From contig NZ_JALJCL010000017.1 of the NCBI RefSeq assembly GCF_023698535.1, positions 17,254-81,253 on the forward strand: a DNA stretch of 64,000 nt, in the 5' to 3' direction. The translations under genes and the position numbers were made by a program. A model generated the notes under the pieces. It made no database searches. It saw only the letters and a list, made by a program, of their open reading frames with translations, and was not told the DNA's origin. Shown piece after piece: positions 8,803-18,149 of this stretch (position 1 is the stretch's first letter; each line of letters opens with the position of its first letter). The stretch is from Halorientalis regularis. Lineage in GTDB: Archaea > Halobacteriota > Halobacteria > Halobacteriales > Haloarculaceae.

Positions 8803-10665
8803 CTACTCTCGCCCGTCGTCGTCGACGTTCCCATAAGCGGTGGCGTATCCCTCGTCTTCGCGCTCGCTCTCACGGGCCTGGAGGTTCTGTCGGGTGAACT
8901 GCGGCTCCGCACTGATTCCCGACCGACGCCGGAGCGACAGGTAGAGGCCCACGAGCGCGACCGGAGCGCCGAGTCCGGCGACGGCGGCGGCCGTCCGGTC
9001 GCCGGCGACGAACAGGACGAGTGTGGCGAACGCCGACGCGACGAACCCGAGCCCGAGGACGGCCTGCTTCGCGAGCTGGTCGAACAGGCCGTTCTCGTCG
9101 CCCAACGCCGTGCGTACGGTGAGGTCGTCCCTGTTCGCGCGGTCGAGCGTGCGCTCCAGTTTCGGGCCGGTCACCAGCAGGGCCTCGGTCGTGGCCCGCA
9201 ACTCGTCGCCGGCGCGGTCGAGCAGTTCCCGGGCCCCCTGGCTCGCGTACCCCTCGGAGCGGACGTACTCGGTGACGAGTTCGATCAGGTCGAAGTCGGA
9301 ATCGAGCGTCCGGCAGACCCCCTCCAGTACCGTCGTGATCCGGACGATCAGCGCCAGGTCCTGGGGGAGACGGAGCGGGAACTCGTACAGTTCGGCCTGG
9401 AAGTCCGCGACGAGTTGCTGGACGCGATACTGGTCCACGTCCTGGCCCCGGAAGCTCTCGATGACGATCTCGAACATCTCCCGCAGGAGCCGGCGATCCG
9501 CGGTCGGGTCGAGCGCGCCCATGGCGACGAACGAGTCGATGATCCCGTCCACGTCGTTCTGAGCGATGGCGACGTAGAAATCGAAGATCTGCGCTTGCAG
9601 CTGCTCGTCGACCGTGCCGGTGATCCCGAAGTCGTAGAAGACGATGGTGCCGTCGGCCTGCACCGCCAGGTTCCCCGGGTGGGGGTCGGCGTGGAAGACA
9701 CCATCCTCCAGCACCATCTCGATGTAGGCCTCGAAGAGTCGCTCGACCAGGGCCTGGCGGTCGATCCCCATGGCGTCCAACCGCTCCACGTCGGTGATCT
9801 TCGTCCCCTCGACGTACTCCATGGTCAGCACGCGGGGCCCGGAGTGGGAGTCGACGGGCTCGGGCACGCGCACGCGGTCGTCGTCTCCGAAGTTCTCTCG
9901 GACGGTTCGAAGCATCCAGGCCTCGTGGACGTAATCCATCTCCTCGCGGATGGTCGTCGAGAACTCGTCGGCGAGATTTTCGAGGGTGAACGCCTGTCCC
10001 GGCTCGGCCCCCCGGATCAGCAGCGGCGTGAGCGTCTCGATCACCCGGAGGTCGGCCGCGACGCGCTGCCGGATGTTCGGCCGCAGGACTTTCACCGCGA
10101 CGCGCTGGCCGTCCAGCCGAGCGGTGTACACCTGGCCGAGACTCGCGCCGCTGATCGGTTCCGTGTCGAAGCTGTCGAAGGCCTCCTCGACGGGCCCGAG
10201 TTCGGCCTCGACGATGGGTTCGATCTCGTCCCACGCGGCCGGGGGTACACGGTCCTGTAGCCGCTGGAGGACGACGATGTACGGGCCGGGGAGCACGTCG
10301 GGCCGGGTCGAGAGGATCTGGCCGACCTTGATGAACGTCGGGCCGAGCGCCACCAGCGTGTCCAGCAGTTCCTCGGCGCGGTCGACCTGTGTCTCGTGAT
10401 CGACCTGCCGACCGCGCCCGAACAGGAGAAAGCGCCGTCGGTCACGGGCGTAGGCGAGGGCGAGCGGGAGGAACTGCCGGACGACGACGAGGAGTCGCCA
10501 GGCGACGCGGAGACGGAGCCAGCTGCCGTCGGTCCCTGCGCTGGCCGCCCGGCTGTCGTCGCCGGTGGCAGACTCGCGGTCGCCGGCCGTCGTGGCGTCG
10601 GGTTCCGCGGCTGTTCGGCGTCGCGCCGACGCATCCGGTGTCACCTCCGCGTCCGATTCGGCCAT
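8803..10665 (-). CDS. ABC1/AarF/UbiB-type atypical kinase
   Basis: A 620-residue protein of the ABC1 (UbiB/COQ8) family. The family alanine/serine loop GASLGQVYTARL and the following VAVKVLRPN lysine are present. The catalytic and metal motifs FHADPHPGNLAV and FYDFGITG follow, and two hydrophobic segments near residues 545-590 anchor it in the membrane. The family supports quinone or lipid metabolism through ATPase or kinase activity. The ATG at 10665 removes an unlikely N-terminal extension. The N-terminal 45 residues are acidic and disordered. Its upstream region is filled by the palindrome array at 10.7-11.0 kb. Confidence 0.88.
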   Translation of the reverse strand: MAESDAEVTPDASARRRTAAEPDATTAGDRESATGDDSRAASAGTDGSWLRLRVAWRLLVVVRQFLPLALAYARDRRRFLLFGRGRQVDHETQVDRAEELLDTLVALGPTFIKVGQILSTRPDVLPGPYIVVLQRLQDRVPPAAWDEIEPIVEAELGPVEEAFDSFDTEPISGASLGQVYTARLDGQRVAVKVLRPNIRQRVAADLRVIETLTPLLIRGAEPGQAFTLENLADEFSTTIREEMDYVHEAWMLRTVRENFGDDDRVRVPEPVDSHSGPRVLTMEYVEGTKITDVERLDAMGIDRQALVERLFEAYIEMVLEDGVFHADPHPGNLAVQADGTIVFYDFGITGTVDEQLQAQIFDFYVAIAQNDVDGIIDSFVAMGALDPTADRRLLREMFEIVIESFRGQDVDQYRVQQLVADFQAELYEFPLRLPQDLALIVRITTVLEGVCRTLDSDFDLIELVTEYVRSEGYASQGARELLDRAGDELRATTEALLVTGPKLERTLDRANRDDLTVRTALGDENGLFDQLAKQAVLGLGFVASAFATLVLFVAGDRTAAAVAGLGAPVALVGLYLSLRRRSGISAEPQFTRQNLQARESEREDEGYATAYGNVDDDGRE

Positions 10666-10700
10666 GTTGTCGTCGGTAGGAGTCCCCCACTCAAGGCCGT

Positions 10701-10988
10701 GGTGGTCGGCCGTTCGCATTCCGGCGGGTCTCCCTGGCTCGCGGTTTCACCGCTCGACCGTTCGAGGACTCCTTTCGGTCGTCCTCGCGACGCTCGAACT
10801 TCCCTGCTCGCGGTTCCGTTGTCACCGCTCGCACATCCGGGGACGCTCCCCCTGGTCGCGTCCCCCTGCTCGCGGCTCCTTCCTCGCCGTTCGCATTCCG
10901 GAGGTTCTCCTTTCAGTCGAACCTCCCTGCTCGCGGTTCCGTTGTCACCGCTCGCACATCCGGGGACGCTCCCCCTGGTCGCGTCCCC
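10701..10988 (+). repeat. Tandem array of covarying palindromes (about 62-bp units)
   Basis: Fills the gap between two minus-strand genes. A 65-bp block at 10801-10865 recurs exactly at 10924-10988. Four hairpins share an 11-nt loop of consensus TCCYYYYRGTC: 10763-10787 (arms CGAGGAC), 10839-10865 (GGGGACGC), 10900-10926 (GGAGGTTC) and 10962-10988 (GGGGACGC). The arms differ between units, but each pairs perfectly with its partner. Between them is a second module CTCGCGGTT...ACCGCTCG that can itself pair. The last hairpin touches the stop codon of the gene at 10989, so on the minus strand it could also shape the mRNA end. I see no ORF of its own. Confidence 0.85.
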
Positions 10989-11270
10989 TTACTCCTCCAC
11001 GGCGTCGGGACGAACCCGAAATCGGTTGTACCCGCCGTGTGAGAGTTCCAGCGAGTCGAGCCACCAGTTCCAGCGCTCGGCCAGGCCGTAGTCGTCGGGC
11101 GCGTCTTCGAGGTTATCGACGACGGCGTCGACGGTCAACTCGAAGCCCAACTCGGCCTCGATCTTTCCGGCGTCGGCCAGATCGCGGGCCTGTCGCGCCA
11201 CGACGCGTCGCGCCTGCTCGGTCCCCCCGAAGACCGTTCCCAGTTCACGTTCCAGCGAATCTCGGTCCAC
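10989..11270 (-). CDS. Small conserved-looking hypothetical protein
   Basis: A 93-residue acidic protein from a GTG at 11270 (VDRDSLERELGTVFGGTEQA). It is helical and has a tryptophan pair in ERWNWWLDSLELSHGGY. No catalytic motif is recognisable. It resembles the small single-domain proteins found near housekeeping genes in haloarchaea, but I cannot name a family. The start is placed by composition: upstream in-frame sequence loses the acidic bias. Confidence 0.6.
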   Translation of the reverse strand: MDRDSLERELGTVFGGTEQARRVVARQARDLADAGKIEAELGFELTVDAVVDNLEDAPDDYGLAERWNWWLDSLELSHGGYNRFRVRPDAVEE

Positions 11271-11320
11271 ACGCTCGCTCCGGACTGGACATACTTGACG
11301 TTCTCGAAGCCGTCTCGGGG

Positions 11321-13114
11321 TCAGATCGGGGCCTGCGTCGCCGTACTCGCGACGAGGAACCACGTGATCAACACGGCGTTGACGAACGCCCCCGTCCAGA
11401 CTCGGCCGGTCCGGTGATAGAAGTACGTCGAGATCAGTGCCGCCGCGGTCAACACGGGCAGGAAGGATAGCGAGACGATGGCGTACAGCGCCAGCGGCGG
11501 GACCGCGAGCGCGTGACCCAGCAGGAGCGGCACGTACTGGACGGCCACCAGCAGGACGAACCCGCCGACGACGACGACGGTGTTGGTCGCCATCGCGCGC
11601 CGGAGCGACGTGGTGGTCGCCGGCGTCCGGAGGCGGCCGTGCAGGAGGACGCCCAGCGCCACGAAGAACGCGCCGAACACCGGTAGATAGACGAGGTAGG
11701 CCCCGACCTGCCACGGCTGGAGCAGTTTCAGCGCGACGAACCAGAACCGGTAGTCGACGTCGAACAGCGCGTCCACGACGACCAGCGACAGGTACACCGC
11801 GCCGACGACCGCGACGGCCACGCCCAGCGCACGAGCGACCGCGCCGCCGCTCTCGCCGGTCCCCAGCCCCAACTGGGCCAGTGCGTCGCCCTCGGTGTCC
11901 CGGCGAACGTGCAAGATACCTACGAAGGCAATGGTGAGCAGCGCGTTCACCAGCGCCCAGATCGCCACGCCGTTGGTGATCGTCTGCGGGAAGATGGCGT
12001 TGGCCGACAGCACCTGATCGCCCAGGATCATCGCGGGATAGTACGTCAGTGCCGGCACGATCGCGGCGACGGCGGCGTTCGCGTACCACCAGCCGCCCCG
12101 TTCGGTGACGGCGTCGGGCACGGTGTCGACCGCCGCCGACAGCGGGTCACGGTCGAGCAGGAGACTCCCCGCCGGGAACACGAAGAGAACGGCCCCAAAC
12201 AGGGCGAGCAGGGTCCCGACTTCCTTCCAGTACCACACCTGGTTCGTCGGGGACAGGTCGGTCTCGGTCGGGACGGTTCGCTGGAGCCACTCGACGGAGT
12301 CCGCCACCGCAGCTCCGGAGAGGTGGGTGCCGGGGTGAGTCGTCGCCGGCGTGGTGAGCCGCCGGGCCGATCCCGACTCGACGGACCCGTAGACCCGGCC
12401 CTCCTCGACGGCGCTCTCGGTGCCGAAGACGGCTTTCGTCTTGGTCGCGCTCCGGACCGCCGCGCTGTCGGCCGAGGGCGCGCCCCACATCAGCCAGTGG
12501 AACTCGTCGTACTCGGCGAAGACGACGCCGACGTTCCGCGGGAACGTCGCGCTCCCGTTGGGTGCAGTCGCGTTCGGGATCGGGAACCCGGGAATCGGTC
12601 CCGGGCCGGACCCCTGGTAGATGACCGCGTCGTACTTCTGTGGATGGACGGCCGCCGCGGCAGTGATCGCCCAGCCCCCCATCGAGTGGCCGCTCAGCGC
12701 GATTGAGTCGTTCTGGACCAGCGACCGGGACTGGAGGTACGCCAGGCCGTCGGGGCCGCCGAAGGCGTTGGCGAACGCCGGCGGCTCCGAGCCACCGTGG
12801 CCCGTCTGGTCCAGCGCCAGCACGACGTAGCCCCGTCTGGCGTACTCGGTCGCGAACGGTGCCTGGACCTGCTTCGTGTTGATGTAGCCGTGGACGGCCA
12901 GCACGCCCGGCGCGGGGTTCTTCGCCGAGACGCCCTCGGGGACGTAGAGATGCCCTGACATCGTCGTGCCGTTGGTGCCCTCGAACTGTACGTCCTGTAC
13001 CGAGACCGAACCGCCCGCGGTATGGCCCCAGTAGCCCAGTGCGCCGCCGCCGAACACCAGGACCAGTGACAGCACGAGTAGTCCGACCCGTCCATCTATC
13101 TTTACGTCTACCAT
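11321..13114 (-). CDS. Alpha/beta hydrolase fused to a polytopic membrane domain
   Basis: A 597-residue protein. An N-terminal membrane anchor (residues ~8-30) is followed by an alpha/beta hydrolase domain: [26 protein letters not shown] and the nucleophile elbow [11 protein letters not shown] near residue 130. After residue ~290 the protein continues with roughly 7-8 hydrophobic segments to the C-terminus. The hydrolase probably lies on the outer face and acts on a lipid, ester or peptide. The ATG at 13114 directly precedes the anchor. The function of the membrane domain is not recognisable. Confidence 0.75.
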   Translation of the reverse strand: MVDVKIDGRVGLLVLSLVLVFGGGALGYWGHTAGGSVSVQDVQFEGTNGTTMSGHLYVPEGVSAKNPAPGVLAVHGYINTKQVQAPFATEYARRGYVVLALDQTGHGGSEPPAFANAFGGPDGLAYLQSRSLVQNDSIALSGHSMGGWAITAAAAVHPQKYDAVIYQGSGPGPIPGFPIPNATAPNGSATFPRNVGVVFAEYDEFHWLMWGAPSADSAAVRSATKTKAVFGTESAVEEGRVYGSVESGSARRLTTPATTHPGTHLSGAAVADSVEWLQRTVPTETDLSPTNQVWYWKEVGTLLALFGAVLFVFPAGSLLLDRDPLSAAVDTVPDAVTERGGWWYANAAVAAIVPALTYYPAMILGDQVLSANAIFPQTITNGVAIWALVNALLTIAFVGILHVRRDTEGDALAQLGLGTGESGGAVARALGVAVAVVGAVYLSLVVVDALFDVDYRFWFVALKLLQPWQVGAYLVYLPVFGAFFVALGVLLHGRLRTPATTTSLRRAMATNTVVVVGGFVLLVAVQYVPLLLGHALAVPPLALYAIVSLSFLPVLTAAALISTYFYHRTGRVWTGAFVNAVLITWFLVASTATQAPI

Positions 13115-13249
13115 GGGTGGTAGCGGGAAACAAAGGGACAAAACTGTTTCCATCGTTCATCAAGAACGAACACAACACATCGGATGTAATGATACAGCCG
13201 TGACCTGTCGGGTCCGGTGGGCGAGGCTGGGGCAGGTGCGTTCCGACGG

Positions 13250-13260
13250 GCTTTTTATTC
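13250..13260 (+). promoter_or_regulatory. TATA box of the S6e gene
   Basis: GCTTTTTATTC lies about 25 nt upstream of the ATG at 13281. This spacing puts the transcription start at or next to the start codon, as in leaderless haloarchaeal mRNAs. Confidence 0.55.
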
Positions 13261-13280
13261 GGCACGGTCTGAATCGACCA

Positions 13281-13676
13281 ATGGCAGATTTCACCGTCGT
13301 CGTCGCGGACCCCGAGAGCGGCGACACTTACCAGATCGACGTGGACGGACAGGACGCGAACCGCTTTATCGGCCGCGAACTCGGCGACGAAGTCGACGGC
13401 GCGGCCGTCGGCCTCGACGGCTACACGCTCGAACTCACGGGTGGCTCGGACAACGCGGGCCGACCGATGCGGTCGGACGTGCGCGGCCCGAACCTCACGT
13501 CCCTGCTCTCGGACGGCGGCACCGGCTTCGAGCCGACCCGCGACGGCGAGCGCAAGCGCGTGACCGTCCGCGGTCGGGAGGTTAGCGAGGAAGTCCGTCA
13601 GATCAACGCCAAGATCACCGAACGCGGTTCCGCCGACGTGGCCGACCTGCTGGGCGAGGGCGAGGACGACGAATAG
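13281..13676 (+). CDS. rps6e: 30S ribosomal protein S6e
   Basis: A 131-residue archaeal S6e, a component of the small ribosomal subunit. Recognisable family segments are [32 protein letters not shown], the [11 protein letters not shown] loop and the [20 protein letters not shown] helix. It lacks the long C-terminal extension of eukaryotic S6, as expected in archaea. It is followed after 1 nt by the gene at 13678, so the two form an operon. Confidence 0.96.
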   Translation: MADFTVVVADPESGDTYQIDVDGQDANRFIGRELGDEVDGAAVGLDGYTLELTGGSDNAGRPMRSDVRGPNLTSLLSDGGTGFEPTRDGERKRVTVRGREVSEEVRQINAKITERGSADVADLLGEGEDDE

Positions 13677-13677
13677 C

Positions 13678-14112
13678 GTGTCCGACCGCCTCCCGAGCGA
13701 TCACGACGCCGTCGTGACCCACCGGGCCAGTCTCGAACGCGTCGGCCGGACCGACCGCCCGAAAGTCGTCGTTCCCGACGACGCGGCGGTCCCCACCGAC
13801 GAACTGGTCCGCGTCGTCCTCGACGGCCGGACCTGTCACGCTCGCATCGAGACGAGTCTGCAGGGCGACCCCGAGATCACCGGGGCCTACGACACGCCGA
13901 CGCTGGCGCGAGACCCGGGCGACGGACAGAACCGCCTCGAAACGTGGGTCGCGGACGCCGACGTGACCGTCGGCGGCTCGGTCCTGCTGGACGTGGTCAC
14001 CGAGGGGTTCAAGTACGGCCTCCGCGCCCCCGGCGAACGGACCGTCTACGAGGCGACCGAGCAACCGAGCGACAGTCTCTCCTCGATTGCCGACGATCTC
14101 GGCGAGGATTGA
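13678..14112 (+). CDS. DUF7112-type conserved haloarchaeal protein
   Basis: A 144-residue acidic protein starting with GTG (VSDRLPSDHDAVVTHRASLERVG) 1 nt after the S6e stop. It is mostly beta-strand (PKVVVPDDAAVPTDELVRVVLDG, GSVLLDVVTEGFKYGLRAPG). A position next to S6e is typical of a haloarchaea-specific family that I recall as DUF7112. No enzymatic motif is visible. Co-transcription with a ribosomal protein hints at a translation-related role, which is inference only. Confidence 0.7.
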   Translation: MSDRLPSDHDAVVTHRASLERVGRTDRPKVVVPDDAAVPTDELVRVVLDGRTCHARIETSLQGDPEITGAYDTPTLARDPGDGQNRLETWVADADVTVGGSVLLDVVTEGFKYGLRAPGERTVYEATEQPSDSLSSIADDLGED

Positions 14113-14254
14113 CCGCGAACGAGACTCGCCGACGGCTCCGGAGTCGATACGCGCACAAACGTTTTGACTGTCTACGCACTGGCAAGTGTACGGGAAGCCG
14201 TGCGCGAAACCCTCAAGATGCGGCCACGCGTACTGACGTCACTCTCCCCCTAGC

Positions 14255-15124
14255 ATGTCGGAATCAGTGATCGCGGACTTCGTGGGCAAATTCAACGCCA
14301 GCGCCTCCGAGCGCGGGGAACCGGCGACGGGTCGGATCCTGCTCAGCCAGAAACGGCTGGTGCTGGCCGCCGACGCCGGCAAGACCACGATCCCGCTGTC
14401 CGCGATCTTCGACGTGGCCGTGGGCCACGTTCCACAGGACCTGGGGAAGTTCTTCGACTCGACGGTGACCATCGCGTTCCGCAAGGGCGACCACCGCCAC
14501 GTCGCGGCCGTCGAGGCCGGCGACGACAAGATCGAGAAGTTCTCGACGGTGCTGTTCAAGGCCCTGCTCAACGAGACGACGATGACAGTCAAACACCCCG
14601 CGCGGCTCGGTGGCCGCGTCACCGACGCCGCGTTCCACCCCGCGAAGCTCTACCTCAAACCGCGGATGGTCCGGTTCAAGGGTCCCGACTCGACGTTCAC
14701 CGTCGATCTCTCGACGGTGACGAGCTTCGAGCGCAGTCAGCGCGAGATCGACGGGAAACCGCGGGAAGTGTTGTCGGTTCGGCACATGCAGGACGGGCAG
14801 GCAATGACCTCGCTCGCGGCCATCGACTCCGGGCGGAAGATGTCCATTCTCGGTCGGTACCTGCGACTGGAGTACAGCGACATCGTCGCCGACCTCGAGG
14901 ATACCTCCCTGTCCGAGGACGAGACCGAACTGCTGGTCGCGGTCTACTCGACCGGCTCCGGCGTCTCGCTGGCCAAGGTCGTCGACGTCGAACCCAGTCA
15001 GGTCCAGATGTTGCTGAGCGACCTGCGTAACAAGGGGTTGATCGCCGACGGCCAGGACGAGACGGAACTCACCGCCAAGGGTCGCATCGTCGTCAGCGAC
15101 AAACTCGAAGACGTCAATACCTGA
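14255..15124 (+). CDS. cheF: CheF-family archaellum/chemotaxis adaptor (first copy)
   Basis: A 289-residue protein of the archaea-specific CheF (DUF439) family. In Halobacterium salinarum, CheF proteins bind CheY, CheD and CheC2 and the archaellum accessory proteins, and pass the CheY signal to the archaellum motor. Two PH-like beta domains (GRILLSQKRLVLAADAGKTT and KLYLKPRMVRFKGPDST) are followed by a winged-helix-like C-terminus (LSEDETELLVAVYSTGSGV). It faces its paralogue at 15138 tail to tail, and the che operon follows. Confidence 0.9.
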   Translation: MSESVIADFVGKFNASASERGEPATGRILLSQKRLVLAADAGKTTIPLSAIFDVAVGHVPQDLGKFFDSTVTIAFRKGDHRHVAAVEAGDDKIEKFSTVLFKALLNETTMTVKHPARLGGRVTDAAFHPAKLYLKPRMVRFKGPDSTFTVDLSTVTSFERSQREIDGKPREVLSVRHMQDGQAMTSLAAIDSGRKMSILGRYLRLEYSDIVADLEDTSLSEDETELLVAVYSTGSGVSLAKVVDVEPSQVQMLLSDLRNKGLIADGQDETELTAKGRIVVSDKLEDVNT

Positions 15125-15137
15125 CTGGCGATCGTTT

Positions 15138-16004
15138 CTACCGTTCGTCCATCACGTCGCTGGCGATGTTCCGGCCGCGGGCTTTCAGCCGGACCTCCTT
15201 GCGAACCCGCACTTCTTCCAGAATTTCGAGTTCGATCAACCGGTCGTACACTTCCTCGACTTTCTCCACGTCCATGCCGACGAAGTTGGGAATCTCGAAG
15301 GGCGAGACGCCCGAATAAAGTGCCATGAGGACCTCGTGTTCGCGCTCGGAGAGGTCGGCGTTGACCTCCGCGCGCTGCTCCCCCTCCCGCAGGAGGCTCC
15401 GGAGGAAGACGGTGTGGCGATGCGTCCCGGAGATGTGGGTCTGGACGCTCGTCCCGTCGTCCTCGGTGTGTTCGACCTCCAGCACGAGGCGTTCGTCGTC
15501 CATAACCGTCCGGTTCCCCTCGTCGACGCCGCCGATATCGTCGAGCGGGATCTCGACGAACTGGCCGTCGGAGATGGCGAGTTCGACGCGCTCGTCGCCG
15601 ATCTTGAGCCGGCCTTTCTTCCACTGGGTGTCCTGGACGACGCCGCCCTCGACGGCCGGGTGTTTCGTGAGGATGACCTGCTGGTTGAGCAGTGCGCCGT
15701 AGAGCTTGTTCTTGAACGCCTCGGTATCGTTGGGGGCGACCAGCGTCACGTCTTTGCCGACCTGCAGGGAGACGTAGCCCGACACCCGGGCGATGGTCTG
15801 GTTCACGTCGACTCGGCCCTTGAGGCCGTCGACGTTCGAGAGCGGGATGGTTCGTTTGCCGTCGTTGCTGACGAGGACGATGCGCTTGTTCGAGAGGATG
15901 ATGCGGCCGCTCTGCCACTCGATGTCGTTGAGCTTCCGACCGTCCTTGACGACCCGTGCGAACTTCCCCTGGTCGTCGGCTAGCTTCTGTTCACCCTCGC
16001 TCAT
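15138..16004 (-). CDS. cheF: CheF-family archaellum/chemotaxis adaptor (second copy)
   Basis: A 288-residue paralogue of the CheF at 14255 with the same layout: GRIILSNKRIVLVSNDGKRT, then GRLKIGDERVELAISDGQF, then a winged-helix tail beginning LSEREHEVLMALYSGVSPFEI. Two divergent CheF copies next to the che genes are also found in Halobacterium (OE2402F/OE2404R). The copy here is on the same strand as the HEAT protein and cheRAB, so it is probably expressed with them. Confidence 0.9.
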   Translation of the reverse strand: MSEGEQKLADDQGKFARVVKDGRKLNDIEWQSGRIILSNKRIVLVSNDGKRTIPLSNVDGLKGRVDVNQTIARVSGYVSLQVGKDVTLVAPNDTEAFKNKLYGALLNQQVILTKHPAVEGGVVQDTQWKKGRLKIGDERVELAISDGQFVEIPLDDIGGVDEGNRTVMDDERLVLEVEHTEDDGTSVQTHISGTHRHTVFLRSLLREGEQRAEVNADLSEREHEVLMALYSGVSPFEIPNFVGMDVEKVEEVYDRLIELEILEEVRVRKEVRLKARGRNIASDVMDER

Positions 16005-16082
16005 GCGTCCTGATCGATCCGTCGGATTCTTGGCTCTCGCCGTGTATTAACCTTCCTACCGTACGAACTGCCGATACACGGC

Positions 16083-17330
16083 TCACTGGACACCCCGTCC
16101 GCCCAGTTTCGAGATGGCCGAGAAAGCCTTCTTCCTGAGCTGTTCGCTCTCGGTCTGGTCGATGAGGTCGTCGAGGCGCTCGCGCGTGCGCTCGCCGCCG
16201 ACCTTCCCGAGCGTGAACACCGCCTGTGCGCGGACGTTCTCGTCGTAATCCGTGTCGTCGACCACCTCGAGCAGACGGCTCTCGACCTGTTCCCCGCCGA
16301 TCTCGGCGAGGCTGGTCGAGGCGAACTGGGCGGTCATCTGGTCCTCGTCGTCCAGAATCTCGACCAGCGCCTCGACGATCCGGCCGTAGCCGGCGCTGTC
16401 CTGGTCGGCGACCCGGCCCAGGAGCCAGGCCGTGTTGCGGCGCTGGCGGTTCTGGGTACTCTCCTCCAAGATGTCGATCATCGGCACGAGGACGCTCTGA
16501 TCGTCGGTCCGGTTGAGTTGTTCGACGACGGTTTCGCGGATCTCGTGGCTCTGGTCGGTCGGCACGTTCGAGAGGAGTTCGATGATCGAGTACACCGCCG
16601 TCCGGCGGACCGAGGCGTCGTCGTCGCTCAGGGCACCCACCAGTCCCTCGACCGGGCGGGAGTTGCCGAAGTTCCCCATCGCCCCGACGGCGATCCGCCG
16701 GATCGGCGCGCGCTCGTCGTCGAACATGTCGAGTAGTGCGGTCAGGGCCTGCCGGTTGCCGATGGCCCCCAGGGCCTCGGCGGCCTCGCGGCGCACCTCG
16801 GCTTTCGGGTCCGAGAGGCGTTCGATCAGGGCGTCGGTCGCGCGGGCGTCCTCCAACCGGCCGCAGGCGCGGGCGACCCGCGCCCGGACGCGAGGGTCCG
16901 AATCGTCGAGCGAGTCGAGCAGTTTGGGCAACACGTCCGTCTTCCCGAGTTCGCCCAGTGCGTTGGCGGCGGCCATCCGGAGTTCGGGCACGTCGGCGGT
17001 GAGTGCCTTCGAGAAGGCCTTGGCCTTGGCCCAGTCGGCCTGCCGGTCCGCGCCCAGATCCAGGCCGGCCATCTCGGCGATCAACTCCTCCATCGCGTCG
17101 GTCCCGAGTTGATTCAGGGCGTCGATGGCGGCGGCGGTCACGCGGTCGTCGTCGGTCGACTGGGCCAGGTCGACCAGCGGCGTCACCACGTCGTGGCCGT
17201 CCAGCGTCTCCTCGTCGAAATCGCCGAGAATCTCGGCGGCACGAGCCCGTAACTCCGGGTTGTCGCTGGTCCGGACCACGGACTTGAGTTCCTCGACCTC
17301 ACCCTCGCGTTCGAGCTGGTAGAGTGACAT
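16083..17330 (-). CDS. HEAT-repeat protein of the che operon
   Basis: A 415-residue protein made almost entirely of HEAT/PBS-lyase-type helical repeats, such as LRARAAEILGDFDEETLDG, PELRMAAANALGELGKTDVL and EVRREAAEALGAIGNRQALT, roughly ten in all. It provides a protein-interaction surface, not an active site. A HEAT protein adjoins cheF in H. salinarum (OE2401F), so this is likely its counterpart, working between the Che proteins and the archaellum. The ATG overlaps the cheR stop (TAATG), showing translational coupling. Confidence 0.85.
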   Translation of the reverse strand: MSLYQLEREGEVEELKSVVRTSDNPELRARAAEILGDFDEETLDGHDVVTPLVDLAQSTDDDRVTAAAIDALNQLGTDAMEELIAEMAGLDLGADRQADWAKAKAFSKALTADVPELRMAAANALGELGKTDVLPKLLDSLDDSDPRVRARVARACGRLEDARATDALIERLSDPKAEVRREAAEALGAIGNRQALTALLDMFDDERAPIRRIAVGAMGNFGNSRPVEGLVGALSDDDASVRRTAVYSIIELLSNVPTDQSHEIRETVVEQLNRTDDQSVLVPMIDILEESTQNRQRRNTAWLLGRVADQDSAGYGRIVEALVEILDDEDQMTAQFASTSLAEIGGEQVESRLLEVVDDTDYDENVRAQAVFTLGKVGGERTRERLDDLIDQTESEQLRKKAFSAISKLGGRGVQ

Positions 17331-18148
17331 TATGCCTTGCGGTAGATACGGTGGCGCTTGTCGAACGGTTCGAACGTGTCCCGACACTCGTGGGGGAGCG
17401 TCTCGGTCATGCCGATGACGAGATAGCCGTCGCCCCGGAGCGACCCCTCGATGGTCTCGAAGATGGGCACCTTGTATTCGGAATCGATGTAGATCAACAG
17501 GTTCCGACAGAGTACCAGGTCGAAATCACGCTTCGGGTCGCCTCGGATGAGGTCGTGGTTCTCGAACTCGACGAAGTCTTTCACCCGGTCTTTCACCTGG
17601 AACCGGTCGCCGTCCTGCTCGACGTAGCTCGTCGAGTCCGCCAGCGGGGCCAGTTCCTCGCCGATGTCGGTCGTCTGTGAGGTCTCGTAGATGCCCCGGC
17701 GGGCCACGTTCAGCGAGTCGTCGCTGATGTCGGTGCCCAGAATCGAGAGCCGGCGCGCGTTGATCTCGTCGTCGTCGAGCGCGAGCATCGCCAGCGAGTA
17801 CGGCTCGCGGCCGTCGGCACACGGGGCGCTCCAGACCCGGACCGACCGTCGCTCGCCGGTCAGGCGGCGCAGCACGTCCTGGATACCCGTCCAGGCCTCG
17901 GGGTTGCGGAAGAAGCCGGTGACGTTGATCGACAGTGAGTCGAGCAGGCGCTCGGCCTCGCCGTCCTCCGTGGTCAACTGGTCGCGGTACTCGCCGTAGC
18001 TGTCGGCCCCGGTCCGGCGCATCCGGGCGGTGATCCGCCGGTCGAGGTAGGCGTCGTTGTAGAAGCCGGTCTCGAACCCGACCTCGCGCTGGATGTACCC
18101 GAGCAGGTCGTCGAAGGCCTCGCGGGACTCCTGTCTGCTGTCGGTCAT
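17330..18148 (-). CDS. cheR: Chemotaxis protein methyltransferase CheR
   Basis: A 272-residue SAM-dependent methyltransferase that methylates glutamates on transducers during adaptation. It has the CheR N-terminal helical domain (VGFETGFYNDAYLDRRITAR), the FFRNPEAW motif, the SAM-binding VRVWSAPCADGREPYSLAMLA and the later FDLVLCRNLLIYID. Its length is normal. It is separated from cheA by 1 nt and overlaps the HEAT gene by one base, so cheB-cheA-cheR-HEAT form one transcription unit. Confidence 0.95.
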   Translation of the reverse strand: MTDSRQESREAFDDLLGYIQREVGFETGFYNDAYLDRRITARMRRTGADSYGEYRDQLTTEDGEAERLLDSLSINVTGFFRNPEAWTGIQDVLRRLTGERRSVRVWSAPCADGREPYSLAMLALDDDEINARRLSILGTDISDDSLNVARRGIYETSQTTDIGEELAPLADSTSYVEQDGDRFQVKDRVKDFVEFENHDLIRGDPKRDFDLVLCRNLLIYIDSEYKVPIFETIEGSLRGDGYLVIGMTETLPHECRDTFEPFDKRHRIYRKA

Positions 18149-18149
18149 C

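Noticed and set aside
8722..10260. Plus-strand 512-codon reading frame over the ABC1 kinase
   Set aside because: It is an antisense shadow, while the minus strand encodes the full set of ABC1 kinase motifs.
10701..10988. CRISPR array
   Set aside because: Repeats are about 62 bp with palindromes that differ from unit to unit, there are no unique equal-length spacers and no cas genes in the window.
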